From: an uncultured Chlorobiaceae bacterium
GTDB lineage: Bacteria; Bacteroidota; Chlorobiia; Chlorobiales; Chlorobiaceae
Length of the DNA: 36,637 bases
Direction: 5' to 3'
Assembly (NCBI GenBank): GCA_903871235.1
Contig: CAIQGA010000049.1
Span: 1-36,637, forward strand
The position numbers were made by a program, and so were the translations under genes. Positions 15,951 through 24,037 of the stretch are shown piece by piece; the stretch's first letter is position 1; each line of letters begins with the position of its first letter. The notes beneath the pieces are model-generated. The model was not told where the DNA came from, ran no database searches, and worked only from the letters and a program-made list of their open reading frames with translations.

Positions 15951-16685
15951 CTACCTGACGGCGGGCGAAGCAATAAAGCGCCAGCGTGAAGTCACCGTAA
16001 CCACAACGTCCTGCTCGGAAGGTGCTATTTCAGTTTGCGCTGGAGCCGCCTTCAATGCCATCATCTCCATGACTGGTCTGCCAGCGTACGGTGGCTGACT
16101 GACGCCAACCTCAATCAACTGGCCAAGACGTCCACCCGCCGCACGGGCCATAACCGCAGCATCCCTTCGTGCATTGCCAACGGCAGCGGCAAGCGCCTCC
16201 TGACGAAGCTCTTCATAACGGCTCGATGAAAAGGTAATACTCTGCACCTCATCAACTCCGGCCTGGACAGCGGCATCAATTGCCCGGCCAATTAACCCCA
16301 GCGAGCGCACCTTCACCATAAGGGCGTGGCGCGCAGTGTAACCCTTCAACAGGCTCTTCCCCTGCAACTGATCCCACTCCCAGTTTGGTGAGACCGTGTA
16401 ACTGGCCGTTGGGGCATCTTCGAGAGGTACCGTCGCCAGCCGGAGTGCAGCCTGCACACGGCGATACTTTTCGGCAGTCTCGGCAGCAGCCCTCTCCGCA
16501 CTTTTTGCATTCGACTGCAGTACAACAACGAACTCCGCCATATCAGGCTTTACCGACACCTTTCCTGACGCTGATACCACCACCTGACTCTCTTCAGCAT
16601 GAGCCGTCAGAGAAAAAAACGACACGGTGACCAGCAACCATACACTGCAAAAAATCAGCTTCGTTTTCATTGATATGTTTTTCAT
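15951..16685 (-). CDS. SIMPL-domain (DUF541) periplasmic protein
   Basis: A 244-residue protein with a signal peptide ending TAHA before EESQVVVSASG, followed by a SIMPL/DUF541 domain. The opening VVVSASGKVSVKPDMAEF, the middle AAVQAGVDEVQSITFSSS and ARRDAAVMARAAGGRLGQL are typical of the family. SIMPL proteins are periplasmic or outer-membrane-associated; some bind and stabilise partners or form ring-like assemblies, but the role here is unknown. The first ATG (16683-16685) is used; a second ATG five codons in (MKTKLIF) gives a tidier signal peptide. It stands alone. Confidence 0.8.
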   Translation of the reverse strand: MKNISMKTKLIFCSVWLLVTVSFFSLTAHAEESQVVVSASGKVSVKPDMAEFVVVLQSNAKSAERAAAETAEKYRRVQAALRLATVPLEDAPTASYTVSPNWEWDQLQGKSLLKGYTARHALMVKVRSLGLIGRAIDAAVQAGVDEVQSITFSSSRYEELRQEALAAAVGNARRDAAVMARAAGGRLGQLIEVGVSQPPYAGRPVMEMMALKAAPAQTEIAPSEQDVVVTVTSRWRFIASPAVR

Positions 16686-16765
16686 TACTATTAGATATTC
16701 TTCCGTAACGCCATATTATTTATTGTATTACGGAATCAATTACTGTGGGGTGGTGAAGGGACTCG

Positions 16766-16800
16766 CCGTGAAAAGGGCACGCCATGGCGTACCCTTACGG
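16766..16800 (-). terminator. Terminator-like hairpin after the membrane protein gene
   Basis: On the minus strand AAGGGTACGCC (16796-16786) pairs with GGCGTGCCCTT (16783-16773) with one mismatch around a CCATGG centre, and then reads TTTTC. CCGT/ACGG flanks can extend the stem. It begins 15 bases after the stop at 16811. The T-run is short, so efficiency is uncertain. Confidence 0.55.
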
Positions 16801-16810
16801 GGTTTTGTGG

Positions 16811-17338
16811 TTAATTCTTGTACAACTCTTTGAGCTGGAACAAAATGTACCAACCAATAACGGCTCCGATAATTCCACTGACAATGCCAGTGAGAGAAAG
16901 AACACTTCCAATCAAACTGACAATGCTTGCATAAAAAAGCAATCTCCAGGCACCCTGGGTACGCTGGAATAATCCTGGCACGGCCATAATCTCCATTATA
17001 ACGGTAACAATTGAAACGGCAAGTCCGACAATTGTACCATAGCCCCAGGCAAATCCGTAACTATACCCTCCCATCATCGCAAATGGAGAAAGAATGGCAG
17101 TAAGACCCAGAGCTGCCAGAATAACTGGCAACGCCATAACCGCAAAAACAATAATCAGATATGGCGAAACCTTCGCAAGAAACTCCTTGACCTCTTGCGG
17201 CAAGGCAAATGGGGCTTTCTGCACCATATACTCATCAAGAATTCCTTCGAGCTGCAACAAAATTCCCTTCAAATCTGACGTTGCCTGAGACTTTTGCCCA
17301 GAACCCCTGTTTTCCTCATTGAAATTATTTTCTGACAT
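16811..17338 (-). CDS. Integral membrane protein of unknown function (about four TM helices)
   Basis: A 175-residue protein. A soluble, polar N-terminus (1-50, Asn/Gln/Ser-rich) is followed by four hydrophobic segments at about 58-80, 98-118, 130-150 and 151-168, and a short basic end ELYKN. The third segment is preceded by FQRTQGAWRLLFYASIVS, and the fourth contains GIVSGIIGAVIGWYILFQL. I do not recognise a named family with confidence. A DUF4282-type membrane protein lies 82 bases upstream on the same strand, so the two may work together at the membrane. The ATG at 17336-17338 is the natural start. Confidence 0.65.
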   Translation of the reverse strand: MSENNFNEENRGSGQKSQATSDLKGILLQLEGILDEYMVQKAPFALPQEVKEFLAKVSPYLIIVFAVMALPVILAALGLTAILSPFAMMGGYSYGFAWGYGTIVGLAVSIVTVIMEIMAVPGLFQRTQGAWRLLFYASIVSLIGSVLSLTGIVSGIIGAVIGWYILFQLKELYKN

Positions 17339-17419
17339 AAGTCTATACGTTTAAGGTGAAGATCCCCACCGCAAGCAGCAGGATATCGGTTATTGAAAGA
17401 AGTTCACTAAAATATGCGG

Positions 17420-17728
17420 TTACTTGTGCTCGCCCTGCTCAACCAGCTTGGTTGTATTCTCTGCAATACGGAATGTTGCCACAAGAGCTTCGAGCGCAAG
17501 CCTTGCAGAGAGTGTCAAAAGAATGAACAGAACTGGTGAAAAAAGAATGGTTAAAAGCCCCGTTCCAACATTGTATTTTAAAGAAGAAAACCCCCCGATA
17601 AGAAAACCAAGAGAGGTAACAGCCGAAAAAATTATTCCGGCCACATAAAGATACTTTATGATTTGCAGGGTAATAAACTCCTTGAATGAAAAGTCAAAAA
17701 GCTTGCCAAAAAAACTGCTTGTATCCAT
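17420..17728 (-). CDS. DUF4282-type small membrane protein
   Basis: A 102-residue protein opening with FFGKLFDFSFKEFITLQIIKYLY, the pattern of DUF4282 proteins: an FDFSF patch and then two transmembrane helices. The helices are at about 24-46 and 54-78, followed by a helical charged tail (RIAENTTKLVEQGEHK). DUF4282 proteins have no established function. It has the same orientation as, and lies just upstream of, the four-helix membrane protein, suggesting a small two-gene membrane unit. The start ATG at 17726-17728 fits the family N-terminus. Confidence 0.7.
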   Translation of the reverse strand: MDTSSFFGKLFDFSFKEFITLQIIKYLYVAGIIFSAVTSLGFLIGGFSSLKYNVGTGLLTILFSPVLFILLTLSARLALEALVATFRIAENTTKLVEQGEHK

Positions 17729-17852
17729 ACGACTCTTTTTGTTTAGTTATTTGTTTAAACCAAAACGACAACCGCCTGCAAGAAGAAGCAAGAGATCCCT
17801 GCAAACCCGAACAAACCAAAGCAACACGCCATGCTGAAATTATATCGCAAAT

Positions 17853-17987
17853 TTACAAAAGAGATCTATATTCACCAATAATAATCGGAATTGCCATAAA
17901 AAAAGTAACCGCAACAAGAGAGCCTTCACCTGAAACAACTTTTAGAATACTTTCTGTTGCCTGTGAGATGACCATACATAATTCCAT
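17853..17987 (-). CDS. Possible 44-residue single-pass membrane peptide
   Basis: A short frame from ATG (17985-17987) to TAA (17853-17855) encodes 44 residues with one hydrophobic segment, SLVAVTFFMAIPIII, followed by GEYRSLL. It lies upstream of the two membrane-protein genes on the same strand, in a 340-base gap that is otherwise empty. There is no convincing SD and I recognise no homologue, so it may be chance. The segment reads like a genuine membrane helix next to other membrane genes, which is why it is listed. Confidence 0.22.
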   Translation of the reverse strand: MELCMVISQATESILKVVSGEGSLVAVTFFMAIPIIIGEYRSLL

Positions 17988-18067
17988 TCAAAGAGAACAA
18001 TGCCTGCTTGCCATTTTCCGGTCAACTTCGCGGCAACTTTTCTCTCAGAAATTGAACCATCACCAGG

Positions 18068-18871
18068 ATGAATAGAAGTCGAACATTCTTTTACAGCGGC
18101 AGGCAGAGAGCTATAACTGAGCATGCTGCGGCGCTGATTATTAACGAAGCGCACCGTGCCGCAGCCGATCACGGACAATTTTCACTGGTGCTTGCTGGCG
18201 GCAACTCTCCAACAATCCTCTACAAAAAACTTGCGCAGGGGATTACAACAGAGAGCCTTGAGCACTACGGGTTTACGGTGCCCGGCAGCAACCCGGGATG
18301 CAAGCAGACCCTTCACTTTCTGCCGCCGAACATAATGCTGTTCCAGGGAGACGAGCGGTGCGTCCCGCCCGACCATCCTGACAGCAATTACCGGATGGCA
18401 ATACATACATTACTGCCACACTCCGGCATTGCTGATGATCACGTGTTCAGAATGGCCGCCGAAAAGGAGGATACAGAAGAGGCCGCCAGAAGCTATGAGT
18501 CGAGCATCCGCACGTTTTTCTCAACCCAAGGGAGTTTGTCGCCGCAAGGTTATCCGCTCTTTGACTTGATTCTGCTCGGCCTCGGCGATGATGGCCATAC
18601 CGCATCACTGTTCAGCGATAACGCCAAAGCGCTTCAAGAGCAACAACGATGGGTGATTGCGGTCAATGCGCCACAGGCAAAGCCACCGGGAATGCGGCTG
18701 ACTCTCACGTTGCCAGTCATCAACCATGCCCGGAACGTGCTTTTTTTTACCACTGGCCGCGAAAAATGCGAGCTGGCAAAAAAAATATTTCTGGAAGAGG
18801 AGAAGAGCGTGCCTGCCAGCCTTGTTCAACCCGAAAATGGCGGACTCTTCTGGTTTGCCGCTCAACCATAG
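18068..18871 (+). CDS. pgl: 6-phosphogluconolactonase
   Basis: Hydrolyses 6-phosphogluconolactone to 6-phosphogluconate, the second step of the oxidative pentose phosphate pathway. The 267-residue product shows the SugIsomerase/NagB-type fold signatures: [13 protein letters not shown] near 40-52, [20 protein letters not shown] near 90-110, and [14 protein letters not shown] near 168-181, with the family's His. Length is normal. It converges on zwf, and the two 3' ends overlap by 10 bases (18862-18871). All three enzymes of the oxidative branch are therefore grouped, though pgl is on the opposite strand. The start ATG at 18068 is the first usable one. Confidence 0.93.
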   Translation: MNRSRTFFYSGRQRAITEHAAALIINEAHRAAADHGQFSLVLAGGNSPTILYKKLAQGITTESLEHYGFTVPGSNPGCKQTLHFLPPNIMLFQGDERCVPPDHPDSNYRMAIHTLLPHSGIADDHVFRMAAEKEDTEEAARSYESSIRTFFSTQGSLSPQGYPLFDLILLGLGDDGHTASLFSDNAKALQEQQRWVIAVNAPQAKPPGMRLTLTLPVINHARNVLFFTTGREKCELAKKIFLEEEKSVPASLVQPENGGLFWFAAQP

Positions 18872-20298
18872 ATGCCATGCACCGACTCCGGGCCCCATGA
18901 ATGAACGGGATAAAAGTCCGGAATTTGAGCGCCAAAAGCCACCCTGATGGCATCAATAATAGCCCATGAGTATTCGACACTGTCCTGGCGGATAAAGTTC
19001 ATCTGATCACCCGTCATGGCATCAAGCAGCAATCGGTGATAGGGGGTCACACCAGCCTCGGTAAATGAGGTCTTGTAATCGAATTTCATAAAGACAGGAT
19101 CGGTAATGAGCGCTTCACCCGGACGCTTTGCCCCGAACTTTATGGCGATGGTCTCTTCCGGCTGGATGCGAAGAATGACCTGGTTGGCGGTATAGCAACA
19201 GCTCTCGGCTGTGCCGAAATAGTTCTGGGGAGGGCACTTGAAGGTAATTACAATTTCGGTCACCGTTTCGGCCAGATTCTTTCCCGCCTTGACAAAAAAG
19301 GGCACATCCTTCCATCGCCAGTTATCAACAAAAAATTTTATTGCCGCAAAAGTTTCAACCGTTGAGTTTGGCGCAACGTTTTTTTCAGCACGGTATCCCT
19401 CATACTGGCCAAGAACAACCGCTCCATTCACACTATGGGGCGTAATGGGACGAATTGAGCGAAGAAGCTTCGCTTTTTCGTCGCGCACCGCATCGGCTGA
19501 AAAATTGACTGGTGGCTCCATGGCAACCGATGCAAGAAGCTGAAGCGCGTGGTTCTGCATGATATCGCGCAGCAGGCCAGCCTCTTCGTAAAAAACACCC
19601 CGATCACGAATCCCGAACTCTTCGGCAATGGTAATGGCGACATTGTCAATATTGTGGCGGTTCCACAAGGGCTCAAAAATTCCGTTTGAAAAGCGGAAAA
19701 CCATGATGTTCTGAACCGTCTCCTTGCCAAGGTAGTGATCGATTCGAAAAATCCGCTCTTCATGGAAAACATTTCCGATAACCCTGTTGAGCTCACGCGC
19801 CGTCTGCAGGTCACTGCCGTAGGGTTTCTCCACAATAATTTTCCGCCAGCTCCCCGATAAGCCATCTTTTTCGCCAAGCCCTGCATGGTCGAGGTTGCCG
19901 ACAATAAGCGGCGCAAGGGCAGGAGACGTTGCAAGATAAAAAAGGAGATTAGGACTGGAGGCCGACCCGGGTGCGCCATCCATAATCTCTTTATGCAAGG
20001 CGTGATACTCCTCTTTGCGGGCAAAATCTACACCCACATAAAAGAGCCGGGCGGAAAAGGATGCAAAAGCGGCTTCATTCTGCGTGTTTTCAGGGAATAA
20101 AGCGGCCATTTTTTCGTGCACCTTTTCACGAAACTCGTCGTGAGAGAGCGGGGCTCGCCCGACGCCAATAATGCGGTACTCATCGGGAAGATGACCCCAA
20201 CGGGCAAGCTCATAGAGTGAGGGAAAAAGTTTGCGGGCGGCAAGGTCGCTGTGCGCACCAAAAATGACAAGGGTACAATTATCCGGCTTTAGCGGCAT
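18862..20298 (-). CDS. zwf: Glucose-6-phosphate 1-dehydrogenase
   Basis: Oxidises glucose 6-phosphate to the lactone with NAD(P)+. The 478-residue protein carries the G6PD signature RIDHYLGKE with the catalytic His (about 187), the substrate-binding EKPYGSDL segment, and the C-terminal G6PD domain. The start at 20296-20298 gives [14 protein letters not shown]. The frame is open a further 44 codons upstream, into gnd, without homology. The usual coenzyme motif GASGDL reads GAHSDL here, with Ser where the second Gly is expected. [11 protein letters not shown] then follows normally. gnd is 19 bases upstream in the same orientation. The 3' end overlaps pgl by 10 bases. Confidence 0.94.
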   Translation of the reverse strand: MPLKPDNCTLVIFGAHSDLAARKLFPSLYELARWGHLPDEYRIIGVGRAPLSHDEFREKVHEKMAALFPENTQNEAAFASFSARLFYVGVDFARKEEYHALHKEIMDGAPGSASSPNLLFYLATSPALAPLIVGNLDHAGLGEKDGLSGSWRKIIVEKPYGSDLQTARELNRVIGNVFHEERIFRIDHYLGKETVQNIMVFRFSNGIFEPLWNRHNIDNVAITIAEEFGIRDRGVFYEEAGLLRDIMQNHALQLLASVAMEPPVNFSADAVRDEKAKLLRSIRPITPHSVNGAVVLGQYEGYRAEKNVAPNSTVETFAAIKFFVDNWRWKDVPFFVKAGKNLAETVTEIVITFKCPPQNYFGTAESCCYTANQVILRIQPEETIAIKFGAKRPGEALITDPVFMKFDYKTSFTEAGVTPYHRLLLDAMTGDQMNFIRQDSVEYSWAIIDAIRVAFGAQIPDFYPVHSWGPESVHGIYG

Positions 20299-20317
20299 GG
20301 TTTTGTTGCCCGGGTTA

Positions 20318-21214
20318 TTATTTGTCGAGAAAGGCGTGTCCTCCGAACTCGTGACGCAAGGCTGCAACAGCGCGGTCAGAGAAATTTTCGTCTGAGCGTG
20401 AACGGTAACGGCTGAAAAGTGAGGCTGCAATCACCGGAATTGAAACCTCATGCTCAAGGGCGGCTTCGAGCGTCCAGCGCCCCTCTCCGGAATCGGCAAT
20501 TGAGCCTTTGAGATACCCAAGCTTTGGATCCTTCTGCAGTGCACTCTCCATCAGCTCCATCAGCCATCCACGGATCACGGAGCCATGGGCCCAGACCCGG
20601 GAGAGCGCTTCAAGATCAAAATCATAGCCACTTGCATCAAGCAAATTGAACCCTTCGCCGATTGCCTGCATCATGCCATATTCAATACCGTTATGCACCA
20701 TTTTGGCAAAATGGCCGGAACCGGATCGGCCCATATAGCCGTACCCCTTTTCCACACAGAGGTCACAGAGCAATGGTTCAAGAAGGTCATAGGCCGCTTT
20801 TTCGCCACCGACCATGATACATGCACCATGCCGCGCCCCTTCAAGGCCGCCGCTTGTGCCTGCGTCAAGAAAATGTATCCCCTCTTCACGGAGGCGCGCC
20901 GCCCGTCGTTCGGAATCCTTGTATTGCGAATTCCCGCCATCGACCACAATATCCCCCCTGTCAAGAAGAGGAAGAAGCTGCTCAATGGTACTATCAACCG
21001 GAGCACCGGCTGGCACCATCAACCAGATCAGACGGGGAGAATCGAGCATACCGGCAAGCTCCGGCAGTGAACCGGCAGCAACCGCCCCTTTGAGCGCCAG
21101 GGCAGCAACAGCCTCCCCGGCAAGGTCATACACCACAAGGTCATGGCCACACTCCAGCAGATGCTCCGCCATATTGAAACCCATTTTTCCCAACCCCACC
21201 ATGCCAGCTTTCAT
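20318..21214 (-). CDS. gnd: 6-phosphogluconate dehydrogenase, short NAD-type (decarboxylating)
   Basis: Decarboxylates 6-phosphogluconate to ribulose 5-phosphate. At 298 residues it belongs to the short (YqeC/GndA-like) class rather than the 470-residue class. The Rossmann motif GMVGLGKMG is at 4-12, and [28 protein letters not shown] and [13 protein letters not shown] (active-site Lys and substrate contacts) follow in order. Members of the short class often prefer NAD+. zwf follows after 19 bases, so gnd-zwf is an operon. Directly upstream of the ATG (21212-21214) there is no SD, only a tandem heptamer array. Confidence 0.93.
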   Translation of the reverse strand: MKAGMVGLGKMGFNMAEHLLECGHDLVVYDLAGEAVAALALKGAVAAGSLPELAGMLDSPRLIWLMVPAGAPVDSTIEQLLPLLDRGDIVVDGGNSQYKDSERRAARLREEGIHFLDAGTSGGLEGARHGACIMVGGEKAAYDLLEPLLCDLCVEKGYGYMGRSGSGHFAKMVHNGIEYGMMQAIGEGFNLLDASGYDFDLEALSRVWAHGSVIRGWLMELMESALQKDPKLGYLKGSIADSGEGRWTLEAALEHEVSIPVIAASLFSRYRSRSDENFSDRAVAALRHEFGGHAFLDK

Positions 21215-21223
21215 AACAGTAAT

Positions 21224-21342
21224 CAGTTATCAGTTGTCAGTTATCAGTTGTCAGTTGTCAGTTTTCAGTTGTCAGTTTTCAGTTATCAGTTGTCAGTTGT
21301 CAGCAATCAGTACTGACTACTGACGGCTGATTACTGACAACT
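21224..21342. repeat. Heptanucleotide tandem repeat array (CAGTTNT)
   Basis: Eleven uninterrupted 7-base units of the form CAGTTNT (N = A, G or T) run from 21224 to 21300. Two degenerate units follow (CAGCAAT, CAGTACT), and then four units in a shifted GACNNCT-like form (21315-21342). The array fills the gap between the gnd start (21214) and the glycosyltransferase stop (21300), and continues into the last codons of that gene, so its final residues (about VVSNQPSVVSTDC) are repeat-encoded. Such arrays change length by slippage. Confidence 0.9.
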
Positions 21343-22460
21343 TTATCAACCAGCTCCTGATACCGCTCAATCACGAAGCCATTGACTGAAGACCACGACT
21401 GCGTCTCCGCATAAGCAAGTCCTGATGCTTTCATTTTTCGATAGGTGGAAGAATTATCGAGCAATTCAAGACATCTTGCATAAAAATCACAAACACTGCC
21501 TTCATGCACAACAACTCCACCCGTTGATCGGTCAGCAATATCACGGCATCCACCAACGTCAGAAACAACAACAGGAAGACCTGATGCAAGGGCTTCGAGC
21601 GCAACATTGCAGAATGCCTCAGTTGTTGAAGGAAAAAGAAAAATATCTCCAGAGGCGTAGGCTTCGGGCAACTCTTCGCCGGTAAGATAGCCGGTAAAGA
21701 CCGCTTCAGGCATTCTTCGCCGCATAGCCTCCTCTTCAGGCCCGGAACCGATCATGACAAAACGTACCCGGTCAGCATACTCGCCCTGCATAAAACGATC
21801 GTAAACCCTCATAACAACCTCAATATCCTTGTAGAGCACAAAACGTCCGGCATACACAATAACGCTGCGACCTGTTGCATTCCATGCTGAACGCAGTTTT
21901 TCGGAACGGCGGAAGGGATCAAAAAGCTCTTTATCAATCCCCCTTGACCAGATTTCGATGTTTCTGATAGCGTAATCCGCCAGTTTCAGCCGGACACTCT
22001 CATTCGGAGCCAGAACAATATCGCAGTTGTTGTAAAACCAGGTCAAATATTTCCAGGCATGTTTGACCGCAAACCCAAGATGGTAATAACTGAAATAGGA
22101 GGGGAAATCGGTGTGAAATGCGGATGCCACAGGAATACCCTTTTTTCTTGCATGGAGAAGAAATGCCCGGCCGATAATATCAGGTGTTGAAATATGGACA
22201 ATATCGGGCGCAAACGCCTCGAGCTGCCGACCTGTTTCAGCCGTGAAGAACCCGAGTTTGTAGTCGGGATAAAGCGGAATCGGCACAGAGGGCATCCGGT
22301 GGACACTCAATCCGTTGTGATTATCACCGACTGAAACATCAGGCGACCAGACTGCTACCTCATGACCGTTTTTTCGGAATGAAGCGACCAGTTGATAAAT
22401 GGATTTTACGGCACCGTCCTTGTCCCTGACATAAGTCCCCGAGTATAAAGCAATCTTCAT
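21300..22460 (-). CDS. GT4-family glycosyltransferase (SqdX / alpha-mannosyltransferase-like)
   Basis: A 386-residue GT-B glycosyltransferase. The N-terminal domain has the acceptor-side motif SAFHTDFPSYFSYYHLG near 115-132 and IWSRGIDKELFDP near 190. The donor-side GT4 motif VYAGRFVLYKDIEV is near 215. The EX7E region is in PSTTEAFCNVALEALASGLPVVV near 292-315. These resemble sulfoquinovosyltransferase SqdX and lipid mannosyl/glucosyltransferases, so a lipid glycosylation role is plausible but not proven. The ATG at 22458-22460 (MKIALYSG) is preferred over a TTG three codons upstream. The last codons are made of the tandem heptamer repeat, suggesting the original C-terminus was altered by the array. 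Confidence 0.8.
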   Translation of the reverse strand: MKIALYSGTYVRDKDGAVKSIYQLVASFRKNGHEVAVWSPDVSVGDNHNGLSVHRMPSVPIPLYPDYKLGFFTAETGRQLEAFAPDIVHISTPDIIGRAFLLHARKKGIPVASAFHTDFPSYFSYYHLGFAVKHAWKYLTWFYNNCDIVLAPNESVRLKLADYAIRNIEIWSRGIDKELFDPFRRSEKLRSAWNATGRSVIVYAGRFVLYKDIEVVMRVYDRFMQGEYADRVRFVMIGSGPEEEAMRRRMPEAVFTGYLTGEELPEAYASGDIFLFPSTTEAFCNVALEALASGLPVVVSDVGGCRDIADRSTGGVVVHEGSVCDFYARCLELLDNSSTYRKMKASGLAYAETQSWSSVNGFVIERYQELVDKVVSNQPSVVSTDC

Positions 22461-22593
22461 AAGAGACAAAATATAAAGGCCATAGTGATTCAGCTTCCTT
22501 GCTGACGATATCCTGAAAAAAACCTCCGGCTTGCCAACAAGCCTGAACCAAAGGTAACATTTCCCCGGAAAAATCCATCATCCCCCATGCCAA

Positions 22594-23064
22594 TCACTTA
22601 ACCGGCAAAGAGAGTTTTGCTATTTTTGGTTTAACCAGCCTCTTGTAACTTTCATAAGAGAGCCGCAGCAGCTCTGTATGGGCTCCGGCATTGAAGGCGA
22701 TTTCATCATCATCTTCAAGCTCTTCCGATACATAGACCTCCATTCCATAGAGGTTGCCGAAAGGGGGCATGGCACCGATCTCGCATTCAGGAAATAGTCC
22801 GGCAAATCCTCTCTCTCCGGCCAGCTCCACCTTTCCCGCTCCGGTCAGTGCATGTAAAAGCTTAAAATCGAGCTGACGGGAAGCTGGCAAAACAACCATG
22901 GCCATTGTTCCGTCAAGAGTGACAATGACGGTTTTGGCCAACTCCTTTCCCGGAACATGAGCGGCAGCGGCTATCTCCTGAGCTGTGTAGGCCGGAGAGT
23001 GGCTCACGACAAAATACTTGACGCCGTGGCTGTCAAGAAACTCCCTTAATTTGCGCAGTGGCAT
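22594..23064 (-). CDS. YbaK/EbsC-family aminoacyl-tRNA deacylase
   Basis: A 156-residue single-domain protein of the YbaK/ProXp family, which hydrolyses mischarged aminoacyl-tRNAs in trans. Visible family features are SHSPAYTAQEIAAAAHVPGKELAKTVIV with the conserved Lys (about 41), and GAMPPFGNLYGMEVYVSEEL near 101-120. The start ATG at 23062-23064 has a good SD (GGGAGGT about 6 bases upstream); the frame is open further upstream but without that signal. Which amino acid it edits cannot be told. It appears monocistronic, with the patatin gene 132 bases upstream on the same strand. Confidence 0.82.
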   Translation of the reverse strand: MPLRKLREFLDSHGVKYFVVSHSPAYTAQEIAAAAHVPGKELAKTVIVTLDGTMAMVVLPASRQLDFKLLHALTGAGKVELAGERGFAGLFPECEIGAMPPFGNLYGMEVYVSEELEDDDEIAFNAGAHTELLRLSYESYKRLVKPKIAKLSLPVK

Positions 23065-23196
23065 AATACCTCCCTTTGTTAAACCGTGACAAAACGACAA
23101 AAACAACTAAAGCTACTCACCCTCAAAACCGGGTTCTTATACCAGATACCATACCAGCAACGACGACAACGTAATTCTTCCCAATAAAGTAACATA

Positions 23197-23985
23197 TTAC
23201 TGTAACTCGACCAAGCCGGACAAGGATCTCTCTCTTTCCACCCATGCTTTCAGCGCAGGAAGGGCTGCCCGATAGCCAGCCTCCATAATATCGGGAATCT
23301 GGGCGGTATCGATCAGGCTGAAATTTGAAAGATCGGGTAAAATAGACAAATCGGCCACATCTATCTGCAATGCCGTCATGTTGGAAATGGTACTGTAAAA
23401 GGCATTCAGCAGAAGATCGATAATATGTTCAGGCTTTTTGAAGACACGGCGGGCCAGAAGATCGACACAGACAATCGAAACTGCGCCGCTTTCAACGAGC
23501 GGAGAAACCGGCACATTTTCCATGAGCACACCGTCAACAAGCAGTGAACCCGCCCACTCGACCGGCTTGAAAAGACCTGGAATGCAACTGCTTGCCATCA
23601 CGGCGAGAGCCACATCACCTTTGGCAAGAATAACTTTTTTCCCGGTGCCGATATCAGTGGCAACGATTGAAAGCGGAATCGGGGCATCCTCAATATTTTT
23701 ATCGCCCAGCAGAGCACCGACAATACCTGCGATTTTTCGGTTTGAGAGCAGGCCGTACTGCGAAAGCGCCAGACTGGTCATGTCGAGCCAGTCGAGGTCG
23801 AAAACAATAGCACGGATCTCCTGCCAGCTTTTGCCAAAAGCATACAGTGATGCAATAAAAGCGCCGATACTCGTTCCACTGATCATTGATACCGTGATGT
23901 CAAGTTCAGTCAGGGCCCTGAGCACCCCGACATGAGCCGCGCCAAGGACGGCTCCTCCCCCGAGTGCAAGAGCAATTGTTTTCAT
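23197..23985 (-). CDS. Patatin-like phospholipase (RssA/YchK type)
   Basis: A 262-residue patatin-domain acyl hydrolase. All elements of the Ser-Asp dyad are visible: the oxyanion-hole glycines [14 protein letters not shown] at 9-22, the nucleophile elbow GTSIG with Ser39, and the catalytic Asp in [14 protein letters not shown] (about 156). No signal peptide is present, so it is cytoplasmic or membrane-peripheral. Substrates of bacterial patatins are phospholipids or acylglycerols; this one is uncharacterised. The neighbouring aldehyde dehydrogenase, also minus-strand and 52 bases downstream, may share a transcript and could process fatty aldehydes, but this is conjecture. Confidence 0.85.
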   Translation of the reverse strand: MKTIALALGGGAVLGAAHVGVLRALTELDITVSMISGTSIGAFIASLYAFGKSWQEIRAIVFDLDWLDMTSLALSQYGLLSNRKIAGIVGALLGDKNIEDAPIPLSIVATDIGTGKKVILAKGDVALAVMASSCIPGLFKPVEWAGSLLVDGVLMENVPVSPLVESGAVSIVCVDLLARRVFKKPEHIIDLLLNAFYSTISNMTALQIDVADLSILPDLSNFSLIDTAQIPDIMEAGYRAALPALKAWVERERSLSGLVELQ

Positions 23986-24037
23986 ACTGAATCAAAAATA
24001 AAAGGTTCCCGGTCAAGCTGCCGGAGAGTGAAAAACA

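Noticed and set aside
15788-15973. Minus-strand frame of 61 codons after the SIMPL gene
   Set aside because: It starts only with TTG, overlaps the SIMPL gene end, and has no recognisable motif or ribosome site.
20299-20430. N-terminal extension of the zwf frame into gnd
   Set aside because: It overlaps the end of gnd, and family alignment starts at MPLKPDN (20298).
21224-21342. Heptamer array as a CRISPR array
   Set aside because: The units are contiguous 7-mers with no unique spacers, so it is a simple tandem repeat.
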